Shown piece after piece: positions 45,661 to 51,476 of a DNA stretch of 64,000 bases. This DNA comes from Betaproteobacteria bacterium (lineage in GTDB: Bacteria > Pseudomonadota > Gammaproteobacteria > Burkholderiales > WYBJ01). How positions within the stretch are numbered: the stretch's first letter is position 1; the number at the start of each line of letters is the position of its first letter. A program made the position numbers and the translations under genes. The notes beneath the pieces are model-generated. The model was not told where the DNA came from and searched no databases. It worked only from the letters and a program-made list of their open reading frames with translations. The stretch is from positions 7,179 through 71,178 of the forward strand of contig WHTS01000005.1 of assembly GCA_009377585.1 (NCBI GenBank), given 5' to 3'.

Positions 45661-45999
45661 TTACAGAGAAAGCGCCTGTCGGAGCCCATCATCTACCGAA
45701 GCCAATAGGCTCGGCGGGATTCGTCCGATCCTTTCCGTGAGAAACGCCTTGTCGACCGTGATGACCTGCGAGACATTCACCACCGAAGGCTTTGACAGCC
45801 CAGTGCCGCGCACAGGCAAGCGCACATTGCCTGGCGCATCTGCCAGACGGAGATTGGATGTGATTACCGCCGCGACCACGGTGCTGATGCGGCTGACGTT
45901 GAAACTATTGGCTGAAATGATTAGACAAGGCCTTCGATAACCTGGCTCCGACCCTGACGGCGCGGGAAGAAAGGCCCACCAGACCTCTCCGCGTTGCAT
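45661..45999 (-). CDS. MazF/PemK-type toxin (type II toxin-antitoxin)
   Basis: A 112-residue MazF/PemK-family endoribonuclease toxin: RGEVWWAFLPAPSGSEPGYR, RPCLIISANSFNVSRISTVV, AVITSNLRLADAPGNVRLP and a C-terminal KPSVVNVSQVITVDKAFL. It cleaves mRNA when free of antitoxin. ATG 45999 overlaps the antitoxin stop by one base (TAATG), the normal coupled order antitoxin-then-toxin. Both genes sit inside one attC-bounded unit, as is typical of cassette toxin-antitoxin pairs that stabilise integrons. Confidence 0.9.
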   Translation of the reverse strand: MQRGEVWWAFLPAPSGSEPGYRRPCLIISANSFNVSRISTVVAAVITSNLRLADAPGNVRLPVRGTGLSKPSVVNVSQVITVDKAFLTERIGRIPPSLLASVDDGLRQALSL

Positions 46000-46241
46000 T
46001 ACCACTTCTCGCGCGAAATAGATCGCGCCTGAAGGACACTCAGTTCCTTCTCCAGAGAAGAGTCTTCCCCGTCTTCTCCATATATCTCGTTGAGCGTAGA
46101 GGTAACAATATCCTCTCGGTGCTGCTCGACGAGCGAAGCCAGAGCGCGGGCGTAGAGCTCGCTACGCGAAATCCCTAGCCGGGCCGCGAGCTTCTCAGCG
46201 GACTGAAACACCCGATCCGGAATTGATACGGCGGTCTTCAT
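45999..46241 (-). CDS. Ribbon-helix-helix antitoxin partner of MazF
   Basis: An 80-residue antitoxin: N-terminal MetJ/Arc-like ribbon-helix-helix (MKTAVSIPDRVFQSAEKLAA, RLGISRSELYARALASLVEQ) for DNA binding, and an acidic C-terminal tail (EIYGEDGEDSSLEKEL) that would wrap the toxin. ATG 46241 is preferred over one at 46280 because it starts the conserved strand and lies just downstream of a palindromic operator. Confidence 0.85.
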   Translation of the reverse strand: MKTAVSIPDRVFQSAEKLAARLGISRSELYARALASLVEQHREDIVTSTLNEIYGEDGEDSSLEKELSVLQARSISREKW

Positions 46242-46245
46242 GGCG

Positions 46246-46271
46246 GGAAGTATAACAGCGGTCATACTTCC
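46246..46271 (-). promoter_or_regulatory. Palindromic operator and -10 region of the mazEF-like pair
   Basis: GGAAGTATAAC-AGCG-GTCATACTTCC: two 11-base arms with one mismatch around a 4-base centre, five bases upstream of the antitoxin ATG. It suits binding by the ribbon-helix-helix antitoxin and includes TATAC/TATAAC-like -10 hexamers, so repression by the complex is likely. A leader this short would be near-leaderless. Confidence 0.6.
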
Positions 46272-46292
46272 ATCAACCATCGGTGCCGCGAG

Positions 46293-46371
46293 GGCTAACG
46301 ATGCGCATCAGCGGCAGGAGACAGCAAGCGAAGCGCCGCTTTCGACTGTCCGGTGCATGCGCGGGTTCGGC
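46293..46371 (-). repeat. attC-like site C (3' of the Xre antitoxin gene)
   Basis: Minus strand: GCCGAAC (46371-46365) to GTTAGCC (46299-46293), 79 bases; each box differs from the RYYYAAC/GTTRRRY consensus by one base. The centre GCGGCGCTTCGCTTGCTGTC matches site B. It separates the Xre antitoxin gene from the mazEF-like cassette. Confidence 0.55.
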
Positions 46372-46397
46372 CTCACTCGCTACGATGATTCAGAAGG

Positions 46398-46712
46398 TCA
46401 GCCTGCCACCTCAAGTAAGACCTCGGGATGACGTTCCGCAATCTTCAGAAGCGTTTGTGCAGCTCCTGAAGGTTCTCGCCGCCCTTGCTCCCACTGCTCA
46501 AGTGTCCGCTTCGACACCCCAAGCGCAGCAGCGAACTGCGACTGCGACAGCCCACTTTTCAATCGCACTCGACCCACCTGAGACTTTGGTTCTACCTTAG
46601 TGCGACGACCTCCACCCGCCTTGATTTCACGGACGCCTTCCAACACCTCCTGCCATACGTCGCGTTCGGCCTCAAATTTCGCCAATACTTTTCCAGTGAG
46701 TTTCTTAGCCAT
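46398..46712 (-). CDS. Xre-family antitoxin (HigA-like)
   Basis: A 104-residue protein with a C-terminal helix-turn-helix: VRLKSGLSQSQFAAALGVSK then RTLEQWEQGRREPSGAAQTL. The N-terminal helix (MAKKLTGKVLAKFEAERDVW) is typical of antitoxins that follow RelE/HigB-type toxins. Its ATG overlaps the toxin stop by eight bases. The toxin gene next to it is broken, so this may act as an orphan antitoxin or regulator. Confidence 0.85.
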   Translation of the reverse strand: MAKKLTGKVLAKFEAERDVWQEVLEGVREIKAGGGRRTKVEPKSQVGRVRLKSGLSQSQFAAALGVSKRTLEQWEQGRREPSGAAQTLLKIAERHPEVLLEVAG

Positions 46713-47020
46713 TTCGGAATGCCTCCAACAACTGCCTCAGAATGTGAGCGGGCACGTTGTCCTGCTTCGCCTTGGCGTACAAGGCCAACATCCAGAAACT
46801 CGTTTGGCTCATATCGTACGAAGTGAATGACTCGCAGACCGCCCAGCTTACCCATTCCTCGACGCCGCCAACGTAGCTTTCGAACCCCGCCCGAACCCGG
46901 GACAATTTCGCCGCCTTCTGGGTTCTGCATCATGAACTGCTGCAGCTCGGAGAACTCGTCCTCGTCCAAGTACAGCGGGCGGATACGCTCGAACGCGGAC
47001 GATTCGATGAATGTGACTTT
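46705..47020 (-). pseudogene. RelE/HigB-type toxin, frameshifted and lacking its start
   Basis: The toxin can be followed from KVTFIESSAFERIRPLYLDE through MQNPEGGEIVPGSGGVRKLR and HFVRYEPNEF in one frame, then FWMLALYAKAKQDNVPAHIL in the next frame. An extra T at about 46796-46798 explains the shift. Upstream, an in-frame TGA (47044-47042) leaves no ATG, GTG or TTG before the first family residues. The N-terminal end coincides with the broken end of the DUF1294 gene, so a deletion or recombination joined two genes here and removed the start codon. Confidence 0.75.
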
Positions 47021-47453
47021 CCGGAGTTCTCCACTGCCCCTTCAGAGCCGCGGCTTTATCGAAAACGTAAGCCAGGTATGCCACACAGCTCCCAATAAGG
47101 TATGCGATGAGCACCACAAAAGGTAACTTTCCCGTAGCCACAGCCCCCGCCACGAAGGCAAGGAAGACGGATGCGAAAACCAAAGCCCCAATGCTGGGAC
47201 CGGGCGCGGTTGACGGAGGAGAAGATGGGCGATCGCCAACGAAACCGATGTTCACACCCTGCGGTCTGCCTCGTGCATCAGATGTGAGTTCGTAGGTAAC
47301 AAGCTCGTTACCGCCCGGTCGGCGCTGCCGGTTCGAAAATGACTTGATGTGGACGAACACCCTCGGTCCGCCTCCATTCGGCGTAACAAAGCCGAAGCCC
47401 TTGTCGTCCTTCCAGTCGGTGATCTTGCCTTGATATCGCACGGGCGTTCTCAC
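47012..47453 (-). pseudogene. Cold-shock-domain / DUF1294 membrane protein, 3' end lost
   Basis: From GTG 47453 the frame encodes a cold-shock domain (KGFGFVTPNGGGPRVFVHIK, then SFSNRQRRPGGNELVTYEL), a Pro/Ser linker, and the start of DUF1294: hydrophobic helices (ALVFASVFLAFVAGAVATG, LPFVVLIAYLIGSCVAYLAY) and FDKAAALKGQWRTPESHIH. After the KGQWRTPES signature the DUF1294 sequence stops matching and the frame runs on (to 46848) out of phase over the toxin gene. The remaining DUF1294 helices are missing. It is the rightmost gene of the cassette-like array before the IS remnant. Confidence 0.75.
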
Positions 47454-47505
47454 TGAGGGCTAAACAGAATGCCCGAAGGTGTCAACCGAGTACAGGAGGC
47501 AGGCC

Positions 47506-48440
47506 ATGAGCAAGAAGTCTAGCAAGTTGTACGTCGGAATGGACGTTCACAAGGATTCGATCGATCTGGCGCTCGCCGAGGAGCGCGGCGAGGTGCGTCA
47601 TTACGGGCGCATCGCAGGCGACAGCACGGCATTGGCGCGCACGGTACGCAAGCTCGAGTCGCTCGGACACCCGCTGCTTTTCGTCTACGAGGCGGGGCCC
47701 TGCGGGTTCGTCATCCATCGAGCGCTTACGGCTCGCGCCCACCAGTGCTGGGTCGTAGCGCCGTCGAACACTCCGCGGCGCGTGAGCGATCGCATCAAGA
47801 CCGACCGGCGCGACTGTTTGAAGCTGTGTGGACTGGCCCGCGCCGGAGAGCTCACCCCCATTACATCCCCGATGCCACCGACGAGGCCATGCGCGATTTG
47901 GTGCGCGCCCGCGAAGACGCCGTCTGCGTTCAGCGCCAAGTCCGCCATCGGCTGTCCGCGTTGCTGCTTCGAAACGACATCCGCTACGTCGGCAAGACCG
48001 CCTGGACCTGCGCCCACGAGCGCTGGATCGCTCGGCTCAACATCCCCAGCCCGGCCCAGCGCATCGCCTTCGAGGAGTATGTCCAAGGCGTAGGCGAGGC
48101 GAGCGCACGTATCCAGCGGCTTAACCAAGCCATCGAGGAGCAACTCGCCCAGTGGCGCTGGCAACCGGTGGTGGCGGCGCTGCAGGCCTTCCGCGGCATT
48201 CAACTCATCCACGCGGTGCGCATCGTGGCCGAACTGGGCGATCTCGCCCGCTTCACCCATCCCCGCCAGCTCATGGCCTATCTGGGCATGATCCCCACCG
48301 AGAATTCTTCCGGGCCGCGACACCGACAAGGTGCGATCACCAAAGCCGGTAATAGCTCCGCACGCCGCGCCCTGGTCGAGGCCGCCTGGGCCTATCAGCA
48401 CCACGCCGCCGTGAGTCCCATCATCGCCCGGCGACAAGCC
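47506..48440 (+). mobile_element. IS110-family insertion sequence remnant (transposase frameshifted and 3'-truncated)
   Basis: The transposase begins at ATG 47506 (KLYVGMDVHKDSIDLALAEE, the DEDD RuvC-like domain; RVSDRIKTDRRDCLKL) and loses frame at about 47856-47862 after GLARAGELTP. It resumes in the next frame (YIPDATDEAMRDLVRAREDA) through the C-terminal transposase domain (FRGIQLIHAVRIVAELGDLA, MAYLGMIPTENSSG) with the Ser-containing ARRALVEAAW. It then ends after SPIIARRQAE at about 48440, short of the usual C-terminus by about 50-60 residues. At that point the 26-bp palindromic repeat begins. The element is inactive. IS110 elements lack ordinary terminal inverted repeats, so its ends are not defined. 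Confidence 0.85.
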
Positions 48441-48441
48441 G

Positions 48442-48490
48442 AGCGTCGTGTCCGTATTGGACTGTCGTCCAATACGGAACGATCAATAGA
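48442..48490. repeat. Dispersed palindromic repeat, copy 2 (at the IS110 breakpoint)
   Basis: CCGTATTGGAC-TGTC-GTCCAATACGG at 48452-48477 is a perfect 11-bp stem with a 4-base loop. It shares its flank GCGTCGTG and trailing GATCAA with the copy at 2022-2065. It replaces the missing end of the transposase gene. Confidence 0.7.
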
Positions 48491-48788
48491 GCGAGGCAGC
48501 TCCGTGACGAACAACAGTCTGGCGGCTAACCAACGCCCGCATATCAGCTTGATCGACCGACGTCACAGATGAGTCCGCCGCCTCGCCTATCGGGCTCGCT
48601 TTATCTCAACACCATGCTCGGAGGTCGGCAGAACCTCATTCGCCCGCTTGACAATGGAAGCCATATCAGCACGGAAGAACTATGCCGAGTAAAAACCCTT
48701 CGTTTCGGCGTACGTCCGAGATGTCTGGCCGCATTACTCGGCATAGTCTGGGACTCGGGATAGCCGACTATGCCGAGATCGGCATAGC
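48491..48788. repeat. Gene-free stretch with CTATGCCGA inverted repeats
   Basis: No convincing gene. Three inverted-repeat features lie here: CTATGCCGAGTAA (48680-48692) and its exact reverse complement TTACTCGGCATAG (48734-48746), and CTATGCCGA-GA-TCGGCATAG (48768-48787). The last unit ends directly where the recombinase remnant begins. The paired 9-bp arms resemble recombinase core sites or the ends of a small mobile element. Around 48523 there is also a GGCTAAC box like those of the attC-like sites. Confidence 0.6.
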
Positions 48789-48980
48789 CGGCACGCATTC
48801 GCAACGCATCTGTTGCAGTCCGGCGTCGATATCCGGACCGTACAGACCTTGCTCGGCCATCAGGATGTAGCGACGACCATGATCTACACCCACGTTTCGC
48901 CGACGAGCTCCGGTGCACTGCGAAGCCCGATGGACCGGTTGGAGGAAGATCTGCCGCCGGCCGGCGCATTCGACCAGTAG
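48789..48980 (+). pseudogene. C-terminal remnant of an integron-type tyrosine recombinase (IntI-like)
   Basis: A 63-codon frame with no start: [36 protein letters not shown], then [12 protein letters not shown] to a TAG at 48980. The RH of the catalytic R-x-x-R/H region, the LLGH box and the nucleophile Tyr in TMIYTHV are all visible. TTMIYTHV followed by an LRSPxDxL tail is characteristic of integron integrases rather than Xer or phage integrases. The homology begins immediately after the CTATGCCGA palindrome, so the N-terminal ~80% was removed by the event that placed that repeat. It points away from the cassette genes, as intI does. Confidence 0.72.
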
Positions 48981-49150
48981 GGAAGTACTCGTCGTAGCAG
49001 CGCCCGTCGAGTGCGATGGTGGCTGCGCAGGTAGGAAATTGGCCGGACCCGTCCAAGCCAGCCCGTCCGAGGACATGGCCGCTGTACGGAAAGCCGGCGC
49101 GCGGGAGCAAGACCCGCTCGCAGGGCAGTGCCGGGGGTTCTACAGAGCCG

Positions 49151-49432
49151 TCAAGCGCTCGGGCGATGCCGCCCGCCTTCGACCTCCTCGGCCGCGGCGA
49201 TGGCGCGCGCAAGTGCTGCCGCCAAATCCTTGGCCGATTCCAGCGTGAGCTCCACCGCGACCCGCGAGCCGGGACCCAGGGCGGAGCTCATGAAGTCGAT
49301 GGTGATGGCCTCTTCCAGCAGGGCGTGGTGCGGATGGTCGTACGACACCACGGAATGCGTGAGATCGAACCAGCCGTCCGCGCCCTTGCCCGCACCGTCC
49401 GCCGGGACGATCTCGACGATGGAGGTGCACAC
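49151..49432 (-). CDS. DUF6295-like protein
   Basis: A 93-residue protein: MCTSIVEIVPADGAGKGADG, GWFDLTHSVVSYDHPHHALL, FMSSALGPGSRVAVELTLES. It resembles small proteins of the DUF6295 family (FDHP histidine region and a GSRVAVEL strand). Function unknown. It ends a two-gene minus-strand unit, starting four bases after the dienelactone hydrolase gene. Confidence 0.7.
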   Translation of the reverse strand: MCTSIVEIVPADGAGKGADGWFDLTHSVVSYDHPHHALLEEAITIDFMSSALGPGSRVAVELTLESAKDLAAALARAIAAAEEVEGGRHRPSA

Positions 49433-49436
49433 CGGC

Positions 49437-50183
49437 TTACTTGGCCAGATGCTTCTCGAAGAACGCCCACACCTTCTTCCAGCCGTCGAGCGCCTGGTCG
49501 ACCCGGTACATGGGCCGGTCGTAGTAGAAGAAGCCGTGACCCGCGCCGTCGTAGCGGTGGAATTCGTAGTTCTTGCCGTGCTTTTTCAGCTCCGCTTCGT
49601 GCAGGTTCACCTGCTCCGGCGTCGGCGACCGGTCTTCGTTGCCGAACAGGCCAAGCAGTGGACAGGAGAGATTCTTGGTGAATTCGATCGGCGCGGTCGG
49701 CTGCTTGGGGTTGAGCTCTTCCTTGCTCATCACCACGCGCCCACCCCACAGCTCGACAGCCGCGTCGATGCTCTTGGTATGGCAGGCATACAGGAAGGTA
49801 TGCCGCCCGCCCGAACAGGTGCCGATGCAGCCCACCTTGCCGTTGAGCCACGGTTGGGCACGCAGCCACTGAACCGCGCCTTCGGTATCGCCGATGACTT
49901 GCGCATCGGGAACGCCGCCCTCGGCGCGCACCTTCGCCGCCACGTCGTCCGCCTTGCCCTCGCCGGCACGGTGATAGAGATTGTGGCTGATCGCCGCATA
50001 GCCGTGATGGGCGAAGCGGCGCGTGGTTTCGCGATACCACTCGTCCCACCCGGGCGCGTGGTGGATCAGGACCATGCCGGGGAACGGGCCAGCGCCGAGC
50101 GGCCGCGCCACATACGCGGAGATGGGCTCACCCTTGTCGCCATTGATGGTGATGGTTTCCGCGATCATGCCTTCGTAGGCCAT
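49437..50183 (-). CDS. Dienelactone hydrolase family protein
   Basis: A 248-residue alpha/beta hydrolase of the dienelactone hydrolase family: PGMVLIHHAPGWDEWYRE, the nucleophile elbow GCIGTCSGGRHTFLYA (Cys nucleophile as in true dienelactone hydrolases), Asp region GLFGNEDRSPTPEQV and the His in YDGAGHGFFYYDRP. The catalytic triad is complete. Substrate unproven. ATG 50183 follows GAGGAGATAGCC. The DUF6295 gene comes directly after and is likely co-transcribed. Confidence 0.87.
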   Translation of the reverse strand: MAYEGMIAETITINGDKGEPISAYVARPLGAGPFPGMVLIHHAPGWDEWYRETTRRFAHHGYAAISHNLYHRAGEGKADDVAAKVRAEGGVPDAQVIGDTEGAVQWLRAQPWLNGKVGCIGTCSGGRHTFLYACHTKSIDAAVELWGGRVVMSKEELNPKQPTAPIEFTKNLSCPLLGLFGNEDRSPTPEQVNLHEAELKKHGKNYEFHRYDGAGHGFFYYDRPMYRVDQALDGWKKVWAFFEKHLAK

Positions 50184-50568
50184 GGCTATCTCCTCTTTTC
50201 GGTAAGGATGAACGAATGACAACGCGAGCGGCAGGGAAGTGTATCACCGGCCCCGAGCGCCAGCAGCCGGTCGACGGCCGGGGCGTCGCTCCTGCGGGCG
50301 GCGTCTGCAGCAACGCGGCGAGCAGGCGTTGCAGCGCCGGCGGCACTGCGCCGAGCATCCCTTCGCCCAGCGGTCAGCACCGTTGGGCGCGCGTGCGAAC
50401 GCGTACTTTGGTCGTACGACTTGCGCCAGCGATGGATGTCGAATATGCCCTGGAGCTTTCGATCCGCCGGCGCCAGAATTGCCTCCCGTTGCGCAAGTTC
50501 ATGTCGATTCCGCGCGCTGCCGAACGACTAACCAAGACTTCGAACGACTTACGACGGACTGCAGACGA
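50184..50568. other. Gene-free stretch upstream of the dienelactone hydrolase gene
   Basis: About 385 bases with no family-like or well-initiated frame on either strand. It should hold the promoter of the hydrolase gene. Nothing else recognised. Confidence 0.4.
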
Positions 50569-50757
50569 ATGAATCGCTGGATCGCCTCGCTGCCGCGACC
50601 GTACGCCAAGTGGTGCGGCTACCTGCTGCTTCTGCTCGCCCCGGGTTCGTTCGTCGTTTTGCCCGTGATCTGGTTCATTCAGTTTCGCCGGGAAGCGCGG
50701 GCGCAGCCTCCTTCAGCGCCACCCCGGAAAGCTTGCGCCGACGCGCTTCGACCATGA
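50569..50757 (+). CDS. Possible small one-helix membrane protein
   Basis: A 62-codon frame: MNRWIASLPRPYAKWCGYLL, LLLAPGSFVVLPVIWFIQ, then a basic, Pro-rich tail. One clear transmembrane helix. Its last 80 bases overlap the end of eutC on the other strand, so the tail may not be natural. No ribosome site stands out. Plausible but unproven. Confidence 0.35.
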   Translation: MNRWIASLPRPYAKWCGYLLLLLAPGSFVVLPVIWFIQFRREARAQPPSAPPRKACADALRP

Positions 50758-51466
50758 GGTGATAGAGCCGGTGCGCGGCCAACGCGTAGGACAAGCCCTC
50801 GGGCGGCCGCACGTTGGAGATACAGTTGCGCTCCGCGTTGCTGCGCCCGGGCATCGGATCGTAGGTGAAGTAGATTCCGAGGCTGTCGGGCGAGGAAAGC
50901 CCCGGGCGCTCGCCGATCAGCATGGCCGTCATGCGCGCGGGCAACAAGGTGCCGATCTCGTCGCCGATCGCGACGCGTCCCTGGCTCACCAGGCAAACCG
51001 GGCTCGCGCACCATCCCTCGGCAGCCAGCCGGCGCGCCAGTTCCTGCAACAGCGCTACGGCGTGATGTTCGATCGCCAGTGCCGACAGCCCATCCGCCAC
51101 GACCAGTGCGCAGTCGTAGGCCGATGCCGGCGGTCCGCGTGTCTCGAGCGAGCGTTTGGACTCGTCGTTCAGGATGCGGCCCAGATCCGGGCGAGCGATG
51201 AATGTGCGCCGGTCGGGCGCGGCACTGTGCAAACGCAGGCTGTCGATACCCGCGGCGCTCAACTGCTCGGCGAGTGCATCGACGTCGAGGTTGCGCTGCA
51301 CCGCATCCCGCGCCTGGGCGTGCGCGAGCTGAAAAGCGAGCGAGGGCTGGGTGGGCTGACTCCCGCCGGCGCGGCCCAATCCAATGCGGGCCGCGGTGAA
51401 TCGCGTCAGCACCTGCCAGGGGTCGGGATGCGAGCTCGGCACGGCGGTCGCAAGCGGCTTTGCCAC
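50675..51466 (-). CDS. eutC: Ethanolamine ammonia-lyase light subunit EutC
   Basis: A 263-residue small subunit of adenosylcobalamin-dependent ethanolamine ammonia-lyase, which splits ethanolamine to acetaldehyde and ammonia. Typical segments: FTAARIGLGRAGGSQPTQ, LAFQLAHAQARDAVQ, YLLRPDLGR-like IARPDLGRILNDES, GDEIGTLLPARMTAMLIGER, PGLSSPDSLGIYFTYDP and ERNCISNVRPPEGLSY. GTG 51466 is the likely start, eleven bases after the eutB stop and following AGGA. No microcompartment or eut regulator genes are nearby. Confidence 0.94.
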   Translation of the reverse strand: MAKPLATAVPSSHPDPWQVLTRFTAARIGLGRAGGSQPTQPSLAFQLAHAQARDAVQRNLDVDALAEQLSAAGIDSLRLHSAAPDRRTFIARPDLGRILNDESKRSLETRGPPASAYDCALVVADGLSALAIEHHAVALLQELARRLAAEGWCASPVCLVSQGRVAIGDEIGTLLPARMTAMLIGERPGLSSPDSLGIYFTYDPMPGRSNAERNCISNVRPPEGLSYALAAHRLYHLMVEARRRKLSGVALKEAAPALPGETE

Positions 51467-51476
51467 GCCCGCGTTC

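Noticed and set aside
46848-47011. The C-terminal tail of the cold-shock/DUF1294 frame as a real domain
   Set aside because: After KGQWRTPESHIH the sequence no longer resembles DUF1294 and is simply the toxin region read out of phase.
42500-49000. A prophage or CRISPR/defence island
   Set aside because: No phage structural genes, Cas proteins or regularly spaced repeats were seen; repeats are spaced at gene size and lie at gene ends, which fits cassettes better.
48598-49212. A minus-strand gene across the recombinase remnant
   Set aside because: The frame has no family motifs and is antisense to the [16 protein letters not shown] segment, which is strongly recognisable on the plus strand.
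50239-50568. An N-terminal extension of the small membrane ORF at 50569
   Set aside because: The upstream translation is Arg/Cys-rich and not protein-like; only the part from ATG 50569 shows a helix.
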